DNA from: Cladobotryum mycophilum
Taxonomy: Eukaryota; Ascomycota; Sordariomycetes; Hypocreales; Hypocreaceae
DNA length: 64,000 bases
Assembly (NCBI GenBank): GCA_036429605.1
Contig: JAVFKD010000015.1
Location: 2,751,421 to 2,815,420 of the forward strand
Reading direction: 5' to 3'
The notes below the pieces were generated by a model. The model was not told the DNA's origin and made no database searches. It saw only the letters and a list, made by a program, of their open reading frames with translations. Below, piece after piece: positions 11,205-22,500 of this stretch; within the stretch, counting starts at the first letter, position 1; the number at the start of each line of letters is the position of its first letter. The position numbers and the translations under genes are program-made.

Positions 11205-11711
11205 GAAAATGAAGCAAAAAGGGTGGTGGAGGGTATCACCGCTCACGGGAACACAATTTACATCGGGGCGCAACAACACGGCGCTACATCACACGAACTT
11301 CATCATGTACATATTATCCGTCGAGAAAAATGATCATCGACCTGTCCATATCATAAATCAAGCGAAAGCGAGTTTGCAACTTCATTATGTTGAACCAGTT
11401 GCTTATCGCAATTCCACTCGGTGCTATTGGTCATGTTTCACCTGCGCGATACACCAACTGTTTGACAGATGTGGGCCGACGGAGACGCCGCTCTCTATCA
11501 AGACTTGGATGGAAAAGAAAAAAGGAAGAAGAAAAAAGATTTGGGCAAACTTGAGTCTGTTGTCGCTCCAAAGTAAATCTCTGGTCAAAAGTGGCACCTG
11601 TTTTATTGGCGCTATGAATAGTGGTCTATATATCTAACTGGTGAAAAGAATGCTGTATTTCCATTTCAATCCTCAACCCAAGATGACGTCTGCTTGTCTT
11701 CAGAGAACTGA
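11205..11711. other. Spacer between convergent RNase and MFS genes
   Basis: The 3' regions of two genes running towards each other; no further gene seen. Confidence 0.4.
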
Positions 11712-13401
11712 TTAAAATGTATATCTAAAGAATGTCGCATCGTCTCCCTTATCACATTCGAGCTCCATCTCTTCTGGGGTGTACTCGGAAGGCGACTTGT
11801 ACTCTCGGTCGCGACGAGCATTCTCTTTGCGTAGCCACCACCTCATGTATGCCGAAAGCAGGAGAGTCATGCCCATCATGCAGCTCAAGACGATGTGCGC
11901 AGTCACGTATCCCGGCGCATCCCTTTTTCGAAATATGTAGCCTGATATCAACCCACCCAAGTTTCCCTACAATGTGTTAGTTGCGTAAAAAAGAACGTCG
12001 GTGTACTACTTACCATGGATGTCTGCATGGCCATGCCGACAGCGCGCTTCGTTGTGCCACCGAGATTATTTCCTGTCCATGCCGACTGCTGTGGAATATT
12101 GGGGTAGACACCGGTCGTTATCAGGAAGCAAGCAAAGTACTTGACACCATGATGATTCTTGACCGTGGCAAGAATGACAAACCCGATGATACTGTAGACG
12201 TTGTCAGCTTCGATTCCATCAGGGACTCGGAATTACTTACGCAACAGTGCAAGAGCACATCATGTATACACCTCGCTGGCCATGCCTATCAGCCATGATT
12301 CCGCAGCAAATGGTCACGAAGCAGGCGGCAAAGTACGGCGGGACAGTCATTAACTGCGCACTTTCTCTGGAATAGCCCAGATTTGCGACAATTGTCGGCA
12401 TGAAGAACGAGACTGAGTAGAGGGCCGTGTATATGCCTGCTGTGGCGAGCATGTTTACCCAGACCTTCCAGTCCTTGAGGGCGTCCTTGACAAACTTGAT
12501 GTCGTACCTGTCGGAGAGAGCCGAGCGATCCTCTTCAAGACGCCGAAGGACCTCTTGCCTTTCTGGCTGCGTGAGAAATTTGGCAGTGTCTGGGTAGTCG
12601 TGCATGGCAAAGTAGGCCGCGATGGCTGACCAGTTAGCAAACGAGGGGATCAGTCCGGCGTGGGAACAACTCACCAACGATAAAGGTCACCAAACCTTCA
12701 AGGATAAATATCCACGCCCACCCATGTTTGCCGCCGATTCCTTCCATTTCCATTATGCCACGCGCAAGCAGGCCGCCAAAAGCACCGGCAAGCGTCGCGG
12801 TGGAGAAGAAGACGGCAATACGAGTCCCGCACTCGTTGCGCTTATACCAGGTGGTGACGCTACAGAGCCGTTAGATGTGAGGACCCAAACCCTTGGATCT
12901 TTGTACATACTAATAAGATAGTCCGGGGAAAAGACCGCCTTCAGCAAGTCCTAGAACACATCGCACGGCCAAAAGACTGCCGAAATTCGTGACCAAGCCC
13001 ATCATGATGGTTATGATGGACCATGCAACCATGATGCTCGGAAGCCAGCTGGAAGGACGAAGTCGCTTCATCAGGATGTTGGAAGGCACCTCGCTAAGGA
13101 TATACAGTGGAAAGAAGATTGCCACTGCGGTGTTGTAGTCCTCTGCACCCGTCATCTTGAGGTCCTTTTCCAGTCCCGCGATCTTGGCGTTGCCAATGTT
13201 GGAGCGATCCAGGAAGGAGAGCAGATACAGCAGCGCCAGGAAGGGCAAAAGGTTCAAGTCCATCTTTTTCAGGAGTCGCGCCGTCTGCGATGGCGAAAAG
13301 GCGTTGGTCTCGACATCGTCGCCGGAGGTCTTTTCGATGGGAGAGTTGTCGCCAGAATTCTCCGACAGCGCAGAGCTGTCTGCAATTTCGTACTTTTCCA
13401 T
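11712..13401 (-). CDS. MFS transporter, Dal5/allantoate-permease (anion:cation symporter) family
   Basis: Five exons (13401-12911, 12859-12675, 12625-12241, 12191-12014, 11966-11712) with four introns of 47-51 bp give a 497-residue protein in one continuous frame. An acidic cytoplasmic N-terminus precedes KKMDLNLLPFLALLYLLSFLDRSNIGNAKI, the first membrane segment and signature of this fungal family, followed by NTAVAIFFPLYILSEVPSNIL and about 12 predicted membrane helices with a central cytoplasmic loop around residues 220-270. The C-terminal tail is charged (ARRDREYKSP...EEMELE). Members take up small organic anions such as allantoate, nicotinate, pantothenate or tartrate; the substrate here cannot be told from sequence. 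All splice sites are GT-AG and all exon phases match. Confidence 0.9.
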
Positions 13402-14503
13402 CGCGAGGCGTTTGAGATGACGGATTGAAGACACGAGAAATGAAGGGGGAATTTTGCCATGAGATAAATAAATTTGCACAAGCTGGTCTCATATCTTGTC
13501 AGCCCGCCGATGTGAGACATTCGGATCCATGGCAGAAACCCTTGTACGTCATGAAGCGTCTACAGAAGGGATGGACGGCTTCGATTCTAACCGGAAGATT
13601 TTAGATACATTAGGCTACGAATGGTAAACCGAGGCATCCGATCGTCTCTTTATCTATGCGCCATGGCTATGTGTTGGTTGACCATTGAGCCGACCGCGTA
13701 TCGTTGTCTCGCCATGCCAGTAAGGGCGTAGTTTATTTTCTTTTTTTGGGAGAGGGTTTGCGGTGTTTTTGAACATGTTGCGCAAGAATAGGGGATGAGG
13801 TTTCTATGAGAAATGAGTTGTACAAGTAAATGTGCGTTATCTTTCTTTGGCGAATCCATGGCGTGTTTGATGCATCTATGTTGGAGTTGATGGATCAATG
13901 CGATTAACTTGGGGGGATGCGTCGGTTGTGGCTGCGGGAGGCGGGAGGCGGTTTTAGCTCCCGTTTGGAGAAGAAAGTGGAGGGGATCTAGAAGTATCGG
14001 AACGAGTCTGGAAATGTTTACTACGCATGAAGACAAACGCGATGTGGGGATATTTTCTTTATCCGTGTGAGATGATGTCTAAAGAATGGATGAGTATGGC
14101 GAACGAATTTTTTCCGATTCGTAGGCCTGGATGTGCCTAAGCCGTCATCACCATCAACAATCCTGAACCTGACATGCCAAGGGGTGAAAATAAAAACTGG
14201 ACAATTACACCTCCTAGTTTCTGACATTGCTGTCTGTTTCTTTTATTTGTACCTATTTCTCTTGTGTCTGTCTATTCCCCCTTGTACCTACCTGTTCCTC
14301 TTGTATCTGTTTATTCCCCTGGTTTCTGTCTGTTCCTCGGATAGTTATTACACAATTACCCACTTTGCCATGGATAGGCTCAGATCCGGCGTTTTTTTCT
14401 TCTCCTGCGTGTATGCCTACAAGGCTTGGATAGTGAAATCATGTGTGACAGGATTCTCTTATATTTGCTAGATACAATCATGGCGTCTATTCTGTTCTTC
14501 ACT
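13402..14503. other. Intergenic stretch with imperfect pyrimidine-rich repeats
   Basis: No gene recognised. Between about 14230 and 14340 a loosely repeated unit of roughly 25 bp (variants of ctgtctattccccttgta) occurs about four times on the plus strand. It is low-complexity and of unknown role. Confidence 0.35.
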
Positions 14504-14860
<357 letters not shown>

Positions 14861-15006
14861 TCACTTATTCATGAGTGTAGTCGTAGATGTCTGATATCAA
14901 CATTCCTAGTCTATATAATGTGTCGCTTTGTCTAGGACCAGATACTCTTCACACAACAACACCTTGTACTTGTGTGCCTTGGATAATCCATCTTCTCGAT
15001 CTAAAC

Positions 15007-15270
15007 ATGCCGTCATCTCTCAACGCCATTCTCCTTTCGCTTGGCCAAGCTCTTCTTGTTGCCACCAACCCGATCCAGACCGAGAAGCGAGCATGTCCAT
15101 CAATCCACGTTTTTGGGGCTCGAGAAACCACAGTAGGGCCAGGCTATGGCTCTTCTGCGACTATCGTCAACCTCATTTTAAGCTCCCACCCTGGTGCGAC
15201 GTCCGAGGCCATTAGCTACCCAGCCTGTGGCGGACAAATAATTTTTTTTCGCACTTATCCCCCCTCGTAA
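15007..15270 (+). pseudogene. CE5 acetylxylan esterase/cutinase-family, N-terminal fragment
   Basis: An ATG in good context opens a signal peptide (MPSSLNAILLSLGQALLVA) and a Lys-Arg site, then CPSIHVFGARETT, PGYGSS and PGATSEAISYPACGGQ. These are the start of a carbohydrate esterase family 5 acetylxylan esterase. Homology stops abruptly after GGQ near 15236; a T-run and about ten unrelated codons lead to a stop at 15270. The part with the catalytic GYSQG serine, Asp and His is absent (full enzymes have about 200 residues after the signal). The break lies 16 bp from the stop codon of the convergent secreted-protein gene, pointing to a deletion or rearrangement join. Confidence 0.75.
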
Positions 15271-15285
15271 CCATTCTCCCTCAAA

Positions 15286-15942
15286 TCATGGGCGACGGAT
15301 ATGGACAGCGAGGAATCCATTGCCAAAGGCCGTATTCTCACCCTGAACTGTGTTGCCTCTTGTGCAAACGTCCATGATTCGACCGGCTGCGCGTGCGACG
15401 TCGCCGCTATAGCTTCAATTAGCAACTACTGAGCACGGAGCTCTTCGGAACTTGAACCTACCATTTGGAAGAAGTGCCGCCTTCGCTAGGAGGCTTACCA
15501 CTCACGCCCACGATCTCTGAAAGTCCAATCTTGCAGAACGAGCTGGAACCACCAGCCGCTACCGAACACATCTTCTGAGATTTGGAAGCCAGAAAATTTA
15601 TACAGGCGACTGAATCCTGAACAGAGGCAAATGTGTTCTTGACGGTGTTGCATACGACACCACGCTTGCCCAGCTTGCTTTTTTCTCTCCCTCACCGTCT
15701 GCGTTGCCTAATTAGTGTTGCTCTGGCAGTCTTGAAGAGGTATTCTTACCAGCAAATCTTACTGAAAGAACACCATCGGGAATAGGATGAGATCCCTCTG
15801 GGTCCTTGGCAACGCTGTCTGCCCAGGATTCGAAAGAAAAGGTGGGAGTGGCAACAGAGCGCACTTCGTACTCGGCCGGAACAGCACTAGCGAATTGAGC
15901 AGCAGCCAAAAGACTAACAGCAGAAACAATAAAGTTGACCAT
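15286..15942 (-). pseudogene. Small secreted cysteine-containing protein gene, frame apparently broken
   Basis: Exon 1 (15942 to about 15751) gives a signal peptide (MVNFIVSAVSLLAAAQFASA) and FSFESWADSVAKDPEGSHPI. A middle coding block (about 15665-15496) reads GKRGVVCNTVKNTFASVQD, VACINFLASKSQKMC and GGSSSFCKIGLSEIVGV. The last block (about 15404-15286) reads GDVARAAGRIMDVCTRGNT and ends HIRRP-stop. The order and cysteines resemble a family of small secreted fungal proteins I cannot name with certainty. Plausible GT-AG introns lie between the blocks (gtaaga or gtgagt donors, ctaat branches), but no combination keeps one frame across both junctions; the first mismatch sits beside an A6 run. 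It is either a pseudogene or a gene with sequencing errors. Function unknown. Confidence 0.5.
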
Positions 15943-17080
15943 CTTGTCAAGGTTCAAAATGCCGTAAATATGTTATTATGTTGTGCTTGTTGATGGAGCT
16001 GTGTGTGGCTAGTTGTGTGATGATGACAAGCACTGACAAGAGGATTTCTTGGCACCTTTATATATCGATGGACAAGATTGAAGCTCAACCATCATGATCT
16101 TGCAGTTGCATGTGTTTGAGCAATGAATGAACATTGCGATCAGACTTGGCCACACTCGGCGCCACTGCCAGCATCGTGGGCAAAAGTTCAGATCTGCTGT
16201 TAGCGACATCCTTCGTTTCAAGCCTCGATTTCTCGATTTAGAACAAAACCCTCGAATCAGCCTCTTGAACATGAGATCTGTGGTAAAACACCATCGATAT
16301 TCTTAGATCTGCTTTGTAAAGAACGCCAAGGATTCAGACGTCTGCAGCTAAATCACCTTTGGCGTCCCCGCGATGTCAACATTTGGCCAAGCACAGAACC
16401 GGCGCATGCATCGCCACAACCCATCGCTGCCCTAAACAAGTTTAGTAGCAAACCCAACCAAGTTATCGCGCCTCTTAGGTGTGACCTTTCGATCCCCCAA
16501 AATTGCAAGCCAAAAAGCGGCTGATGATTCTGCTGGCGGTTGTTTTGCCGCGGTGCCGGGGCAGTGTTGCGCTTGTGGGTTGATCGTCAATGTGATGCTG
16601 GGATACGCATCCGTCCCGCTTAGGGAGACGGAGACCTAGCTGCTCTGCTCGCAATATAGCGGGCAAGGAGATGTGCTTCTGCGAGTGACAAGCCGTTCTC
16701 ATAGGATGCTAAAAGATTCACTAACTAATAGTAGTACAAAGTATTAATATTGTATTGTACATGAGCAGTGTGCTCGCAGGATATTCAGTACGTATGCAGA
16801 TACAACCTAGGCATAAGTACGTCGGTTATATCGAGACCTAGCTAGACAATATATCGATTCCTGAATCCCTCGTACATCACCCATAGTGCGCTACAGCAGC
16901 TACTTTGTGTCGTTGCTGTTTAACACTACCCTATGTCCTGCTAGAATCATGGATGTCAATATCCCTAGATGGGCTAATCGTTGTTAGAGTAAGCAACAGT
17001 AGATAATAGAAAGGTAGGAGGGATGGGAGATTTTTAATAAAGTCATCTCGGAGAACAGAGCGACGCGGATTCATAATCAT
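15943..17080. other. Gene-free stretch
   Basis: It contains the promoter side of the secreted-protein gene (TATATA near 16056) and the 3' flank of the LRR-type gene. No other gene or repeat recognised. Confidence 0.35.
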
Positions 17081-18090
17081 TCACCACGGCCGTTGAACCT
17101 TCCCTTTACGGTACTTATCTAGGAGGAGCGTCTCCAGCTCCCAGTCTCCCCATTTCTTAACCTGCGACATGCTGACCACCTCGATCAACAGTGTCTCTCG
17201 CTCCCTGGACAGTGCACGCATAGCTTTCATCCACTTGTTCTTGTCTTTGTGCGCCGCGTAACCACATTCTGGAATACGCAGCGTCCTCAGCTTGGGAGCC
17301 CAACTCGGATGCTCACGCAGAGCGTCGAAGGAGGCTTCCTTGATGGTACCGGCAGCTTTGTACCCGGTGATCTCTATGGAGGTTAGATCGACGCAGTTGG
17401 AGAGGAAGGCGATGAGTGTGGTGTCAGTTAGTCGGCTCGCGTCCACCCCTTGCAGCTTGACGACACGTAGGCTGGGGCACATACGCGCCAGTCGCACCGT
17501 GGCGTCATCGGTCAGTTCGTTCGCGTTGTGCGCATCGTAGCTGACGTCGCTGTGCAAAAATTCGAAGTGTGTTAGGCCGCGGCAGATGCCTGGCCCTGAG
17601 GCAAGATGCTTGATGTGTTGGCTTGGAGATTGCCTTGATAAGCTAACTGTGCTGCATGGACGTTCAGTGAGACTTGGGAAGCTTACTCAGTCAAGACAAA
17701 AGCGTGGCCAAATGACAGCTTCTTCGTTCGGGCAGCCAATTTATTCTGCCAGCCTTCCTCCCATTCCCTATCAGAGACGAAATGAACCTCCTTTTCCCCC
17801 TTTGAGACAGACCGGATTGCCCTGAAGGCGTCAACGGGCTTCTTCGGGGAGGATGGGGCCGGGGCCGGAGCCGAGCTAGAGGCTGATATGGACTCAAGAA
17901 GTGGAATTTCCGGAGGTGCGTTCGAATTTGGAAGAGCTCCAGCCGGAGCTAGACGAGCTTTTGCTAAATTGAGCGGCGATGCTAGCATAGACACTTCCTT
18001 AGTGGCCACATGCACTAAGTTCTTTATCCTGGGCTGCTGTGCCATTCTCGTTGATGACGAGTTCTTCCTCGGTGTCCGAATTGGCGGCAT
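17081..18090 (-). CDS. Leucine-rich-repeat (RNI-like) protein
   Basis: Two exons (18090-17687 and 17633-17081) around a probable 53-bp intron (17634-17686, gtaagc donor) give about 318 residues. The first 100 residues are Pro/Ala/Ser-rich and basic, then comes a conserved-looking block FRAIRSVSKGEKEVHFVSDREWEEGW split here only by description. The second exon has irregular leucine-rich repeats of the F-box/AMN1 type: ICRGLTHFEFLHSDVSYDA, LARMCPSLRVVKLQGV, NCVDLTSIEITGY and APKLRTLRIPECGY. Such proteins often serve as substrate adaptors, but no F-box is visible, so a ubiquitin-ligase role is only a guess. The exact 3' splice site is uncertain: a nearer AG would make an intron of only 35 bp, and AGs further on fit less well. 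The start is the only ATG after an upstream stop in frame. Confidence 0.65.
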
Positions 18091-18761
18091 TGGCGCGATT
18101 GATTTGGAAGCTGGCGCGGAGGCTCGTGGCGTGAAATGCAGCTGGTTGCTTAACGTCGACGTCTTGAAGCGATTAACGGGCGATAAGTGTGAAATTCGCA
18201 GGATCGAAAAGGGTCATGAAGGGAATTGGAGAGCTCAGGAGTTTGGAATTATGTGGGACCCCGCCCGCGACCCGACGCAGGTACCGTCGAGCTGAAAGAC
18301 TTCCATTATTGGAGATGGTGTAAACAAAAGAAACTTTCTCTACCAGGAATAGATCAAATGCAAAGTGCAACCGGAATATCTATTCTGGATCACAGTTTGC
18401 TGCAGAATGACCTCTTATCGCAAGTTTCTTCATGTCCCTGGAGGTAACATCAAGAGCTCGGGCATTTGCTTTAACATGGCTATCCCTGTCATCTTCTGCC
18501 ACATCCATTCATTATTCCAATACCGGCGGGGGTTTCCGTCACGTAGACGAGAGGTTCTGTGGCTCAAGCATGAGAAAGTTTGTGGCTTGACCAGTAGCAT
18601 CAGACAAAGCATTGAAGCTGGAGAAAGCCAAGCACCTCCCGGAAGGTACCACGTGTGACACAGTATCGAGCTAGTCTCCACTTACTAGGGTACAACGCAT
18701 ATATACCGCAATATCGCATTCCCTGCCATCCAACAACCTCCAGCCACCGGCTGAGGTGATG
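18091..18761. other. Spacer between LRR-type gene and tRNA-Pro
   Basis: Promoter and 5' leader region of the minus-strand LRR-type gene; no separate gene seen. Confidence 0.35.
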
Positions 18762-18852
18762 GGCCGCGTGGTCTAGTGGTATGATTCGTGCTTTGGGCTC
18801 CTTTAAACAGCGCCTATGCACGAGGCCCCGGGTTCAATCCCCGGCGCGGCCC
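18762..18852 (+). tRNA. tRNA-Pro (anticodon TGG) with a 19-nt intron
   Basis: The acceptor stem GGCCGCG pairs with CGCGGCC followed by discriminator C. The D-arm contains the A box (gtggtctagtggtatgat) and the T-arm the B box (GGTTCAATCC) closed by CCGGG/CCCGG. The anticodon stem CGTGC/GCACG closes the loop TTTGGG-T. An intron of 19 nt sits directly 3' of the base after the anticodon, the canonical nuclear position, removed by the tRNA splicing endonuclease. A T6 run at 18853-18858 ends pol III transcription. Decodes CCA/CCN proline codons. Confidence 0.94.
18805..18831 (+). other. Intron region of tRNA-Pro
   Basis: The short insert between position 37 and position 38 of the tRNA, with the sequence ctcctttaaacagcgccta, lies at roughly 18798-18816; the 3' half of the anticodon stem follows. 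The bounds given here are approximate. Confidence 0.5.
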
Positions 18853-20350
18853 TTTTTTAACGTTTGTTTGCGTTCTTTCATCTCTTTTTGCATCTCTGAG
18901 CACATATTCAGCATTTCTGGTGGTGTTTTCGATGAACTTCAGGATCAAGTCGACTCAATGCCGAAAGTGGGGTATTTGATAAGCGATAAGCTGTCTGCCG
19001 GCGCTAACGGGTAAACGTCGGAACTACATTCAGCATACTGCGAAGTACCATGATGACCCCTCACTTCCACAATTTCTTTTTGCGACGATGTCGAAAGTTG
19101 GGAATTTTGAAAGCAATGCATTTATTAGGGAAGAGCAAATACATTAAGCCACTTGTTAATCTAATACTCAAGTCATGATAAAATAGTAAGCCTGTCAGGT
19201 TTATCTTGATGTACATGTCTGAACTCAAAACTGTACTTGAATGAAGGTATTTCAACACCGCCACTACTTCAAACAGGTCGAAGGTCTTCGTCCTGTCGGA
19301 AGCGTAGCAGCCGTCACTACCATGACTTCTAGATGGTCTGACCTTAGACGAACAGTAACATCCAATCCAACTTCTTATAAGCTTGCCTTCTGCGCTCGCG
19401 AAGGCCGTCCTTCGGGCCACGGCCAATTCTATCCAAAATTCCATCGTACTCTTGCTATCAATAGCCCAGCATTTCATACTACAACACGATCAACGTCTGC
19501 GCAATGATGATTAGAAGAGAGCGTAACATACCCTCTGACGATTGCGACGGACACCTCTGTTGTGAACTTTAGACCCATTCGCCTTTTCTGCCTCGGCCAT
19601 CGCGACCTCTACGGGCGGAGTTCATGGCCAAGTATGGCTAGTATATATGTGTGATAATGGGAACACTGAGAACTTGGAAAGAGCTTGATGCTGAGGGCCG
19701 CGATAAGGAATGAGTAGGAAGGCAAAGGTGAATAGATTTGCGCTTTGATGCCGCTCTTATCTTTCGCTGATCCCAACGACGCTATAGGTACCTGGATGCT
19801 GTTAGGTTCTGCCTCGATGGCAACGGATGGCATGATTACCGAGATCCATGTTGATGTTGATAATGAGTTGAGAATTAGCGAGCTGGCTTGTGTTGGCCTA
19901 CTGGCATTATTATTAACAGTTGTCAATAACTCCCTGACGACGGGAGTCACCTCGTTTTCCAGCTTCACATTGTTCTCACTCACCAGTTCAATTTTTAAGA
20001 CGAATTCCCAAGTTTCCCGACCCTATGTCTAAAATCTTATCCTATCACTACCATCAACGCTTATATTCCCATAACAGTCTACTGTGCTCATTATGTTTCC
20101 AGGTACCTAGGAAGCAGACACTTTGAGCAGTCGTCCGGTCATGGTGTTCCCTCATCGGGAGCTATCGGGGCCTGCCGGACACAGTCGCCGAGCTACCTGT
20201 GTTCACTGAAACCCTCATTCAGCTATATTTATCTGGTTTCGAAGGATTCAACGATTCAGTATCGCAAGAAGATAGTTAACGACCAATAGAAACGAGTAGC
20301 AACAGCGGGTAACAGCGGGCAACAACGGGCACGAGTGGCAACGAGTGGTA
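18853..20350. other. Gene-free stretch between tRNA-Pro and minisatellite
   Basis: Pol III T-run at its left end. A minus-strand frame around 19983-19609 (SENNVKLENEVTPVVRELLTT...) is open for about 120 codons but has no ATG, and its 5' end resembles a splice donor (ctggtgagt). It may be a leftover of a gene but is not supported enough to call. Confidence 0.3.
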
Positions 20351-20540
20351 ACGAGGGTAATCGAGAGCAACGAGGGTAATCGAGAGCAACGAGGGTAATC
20401 GAGAGCAACGAGGGTAATCGAGAGCAACGAGGGTAATCGAGAGCAACGAGGGTAATCGAGAGCAACGAGGGTAATCGAGAGCAACGAGGGTAATCGAGAG
20501 CAACGAGGGTAATCGAGAGCAACGAGGGTAATCGAGAGTA
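20351..20540 (+). repeat. 19-bp minisatellite, ten units
   Basis: Ten head-to-tail copies of acgagggtaatcgagagca, nearly identical, are preceded by degenerate half-units (acgagtggcaacgagtggta). It lies about 360 bp beyond the stop codon of the zinc-knuckle gene at 20899-21831. A single unit also occurs at 26704-26727 on the other strand. Confidence 0.95.
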
Positions 20541-20898
20541 ATAGCTAGGGTCATTTACCATTCACAAAGCAAACCATCAATTAGATATACAAGTTATTTC
20601 CCGGCCCGCAGACCATTTCTATGAAGTTCCTTGGAGCGATAAGAAGAAGAAAAGAGAAACAGAACAAAACAAAAGAAGAAAGGAAAGATTAATATACTTG
20701 TACCTTCGTCTCCCACGTTGACATCTCATGCCTTCTATTCGAGCATTGGGGTCGCTGCCCCGGTTGGTCATGGAGTTGGTGGCTCCCGTTTAATGGGTAC
20801 ACTGTCCCATGCTGTGTTAAGGGGGTCGCTGCCCGATCCTTCTGCCATGGGCTCACTGTCCCGTTCATTTTTAATAGGGTCGCCGCCCCGTTCCGCCT

Positions 20899-21831
20899 TC
20901 ATAGGGTCGCTGCCCTTGGGTTCGCTGCCCAAATATTCTTCTTCTTTTCCTTCTTCTCCTTCCTCTCTCTTAGTGGGGGCGCTGTCTCCATCCTCATCCT
21001 TGGGCTCACTGTCCCCCTTTCTCTTCCTCTTCCTTCTGCGGCACTACCGCCATCCTCCCCCGGGGCAACACTGCCCAGGTCTTCCACGCGTGCTTCGACC
21101 ATCGCATCCATCTCCTCCAGAAACTCCCGCACTCGCTCGCGTGGCAGCTGGGCCAGATGAGCCCTCAAATCCTCCATGCGTGTCAGATAACAAGCATTTT
21201 GCCAATGCCCCATTTCGCCACACTGTAACAATGATTAGTGACTAGAAAAATAGTTAGGGGTTTTCTGGACACGTACGCGATAGCACGGCCCTCGATTAGG
21301 GTCGTGCCGGCGGATACCACCACCAGCATTCGGCGCGAGGGCTCCTCTGCCCCATCCGCCTCCTCCTCTGCCTCCTTGGCCTCTACCTCTTTGGCCTCCT
21401 TGGCCCCTTCTGCCCCCTGCGCCTCCTCTGTGACCACCATGGCCGCCGTGGCCGCCATTACCCCCTCTTCCATAACCACCAAACACTCCACGGCCTCCCC
21501 CTCTATAACCACCACGACCCCCGAGGCCTTCTCCTTCATACACACCATGCCCTCCATAACCACCGGGCCCTCCATGGCCTTCCCAACCATAGCCACCATG
21601 ACCACCTCTTCCTCCTTGGCCTCTTTGCCCTCCACCCGCATTGTGGCCACCATGGCCACCATTGCCGGCATAGCCTCCCCCTCCGTAACCACCGGGTCCT
21701 CCTCGTCCTCCTCTTCCATAACCACCACGGACCCCGGGGATACCAAACCCGCCAGGGGCACCTTGTCCACCTGCTCCGTCTTCATACCACATCTGCACCA
21801 CGTCATAAAGTCCCTGCTGTTGGGGGTTCAT
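20899..21831 (-). CDS. Glycine/arginine-rich protein with a CCHC zinc knuckle (family copy A)
   Basis: Exon 1 (21831-21277) and exon 2 (21222-20899) flank a 54-bp intron (gtacgt donor, cactaat branch, tacag acceptor) and give 292 residues. Residues 25-165 are dominated by GG, RGG and GGYG/GGHG repeats of RNA-binding type. Splicing creates a perfect zinc knuckle, CYRCGEMGHWQNAC (C-X2-C-X4-H-X4-C), whose first Cys pair spans the intron. The tail has a predicted helix (LRAHLAQLPRERVREFLEEMD) and then a charged, Lys/Glu-rich end. Such proteins usually bind single-stranded nucleic acid. The knuckle and surrounding layout (GALxPNxGGGIRR before it) are shared with copy B at 28175. The start is the only ATG before the Gly-rich part. 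Its upstream module is described separately. Confidence 0.8.
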
Positions 21832-22500
21832 CTCTGAGACTTGTTAGCACATATACATATGCTGCATGTAATACGGATAAAGGTCATCAAATATAAACTG
21901 CAAGTCCTGTGGTTCAAACAAGACGTAAAATCAGGAAGGATAGGAAGAGAAGACAGTGGGAAGGGAATCCAACGTCAAATAATGTAGAATAAAAACCTAC
22001 TGTCAGACAGTGCGGCTGCCCTTGAGATGCTTGCTAGTCGGTGTCAGTTGCTGCTGGTCTGTTATGACTTCTGTGGACTTGCGTTGTTGGTAATGGAAGA
22101 CTTTGCTTCCAGTGAGAATTTCGATGAAATCTGTCACCAACGTCGTCAGCATGGATCAATTACCGTTTTCTTTTCTTTTTTCTCATCATTAACTTACTTG
22201 TTGATGATGTTGATGATATTAATGTTGTCACTGTGATGATCTCGCATTAGATGGGCGATGGTTGATAGTGGCAGTGATGCCTACTTACCGAAATGTGATG
22301 GTGGTGATGATGGAAAAAAAGGGAAAAAAGCCTCGTCCTTTTAATTTTGAATCCATCTTTTGTGGGCTGCGTAATGGTACTGCCTTGGTATGGCTACCGC
22401 CCTTGGCAGCTGGCGACTGTTGACAGCTGTCAGTGTTCAGATTCTCCTCGCCTCGAGTTAACAGTCCGATACAGCTGGCAGCTGACTTGCGTCATTTCGC
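21832..22500 (-). promoter_or_regulatory. Shared promoter and intron-containing leader, copy A
   Basis: The minus-strand region upstream of copy A is clearly related to those of copies B and C: the 16-mer cagctgtatcggactg occurs in all three (here 22462-22477 in reverse). It is followed by a conserved stretch up to cccacaaaagat, a CAC/CAT-rich leader, and a leader intron at 22231-22288 that matches the copy B intron at 27917-27971 (both contain cgcccatctaatgc). Further down, a second leader intron ends at 22131 and is followed by a decayed ubiquitin-coding segment. Confidence 0.65.
22065..22130 (-). pseudogene. Decayed polyubiquitin segment in leader of copy A
   Basis: Directly after a splice-acceptor-like gacag, the minus strand reads atttcatcgaaattctcact and on to caacgcaagtccaca. 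It aligns, with many changes, to the ubiquitin codons for IFVKTLTG and TIDNVKSKIQ that are much better preserved in copy B. On its own this would not be recognised; its position after the homologous intron makes it credible. Confidence 0.5.

Noticed and set aside
19609..19983. 125-codon minus-strand frame
   Set aside because: Starts with GTG in a splice-donor-like context, no upstream exon found, no homolog recognised.
20351..20540. CRISPR-like array
   Set aside because: Contiguous tandem units without spacers in a fungal genome; a minisatellite.
20248..20561. Three overlapping minus-strand frames with Leu-Pro-Ser-rich repeats
   Set aside because: They are translations of the 19-bp minisatellite in all three frames; none has start or stop context of a gene.
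21183..21837. Open frames antisense to, or shifted within, the Gly-rich exon
   Set aside because: GC-rich GGN repeats keep all frames open; only the minus-strand frame giving RGG repeats and the zinc knuckle is supported by splicing and by copy B.
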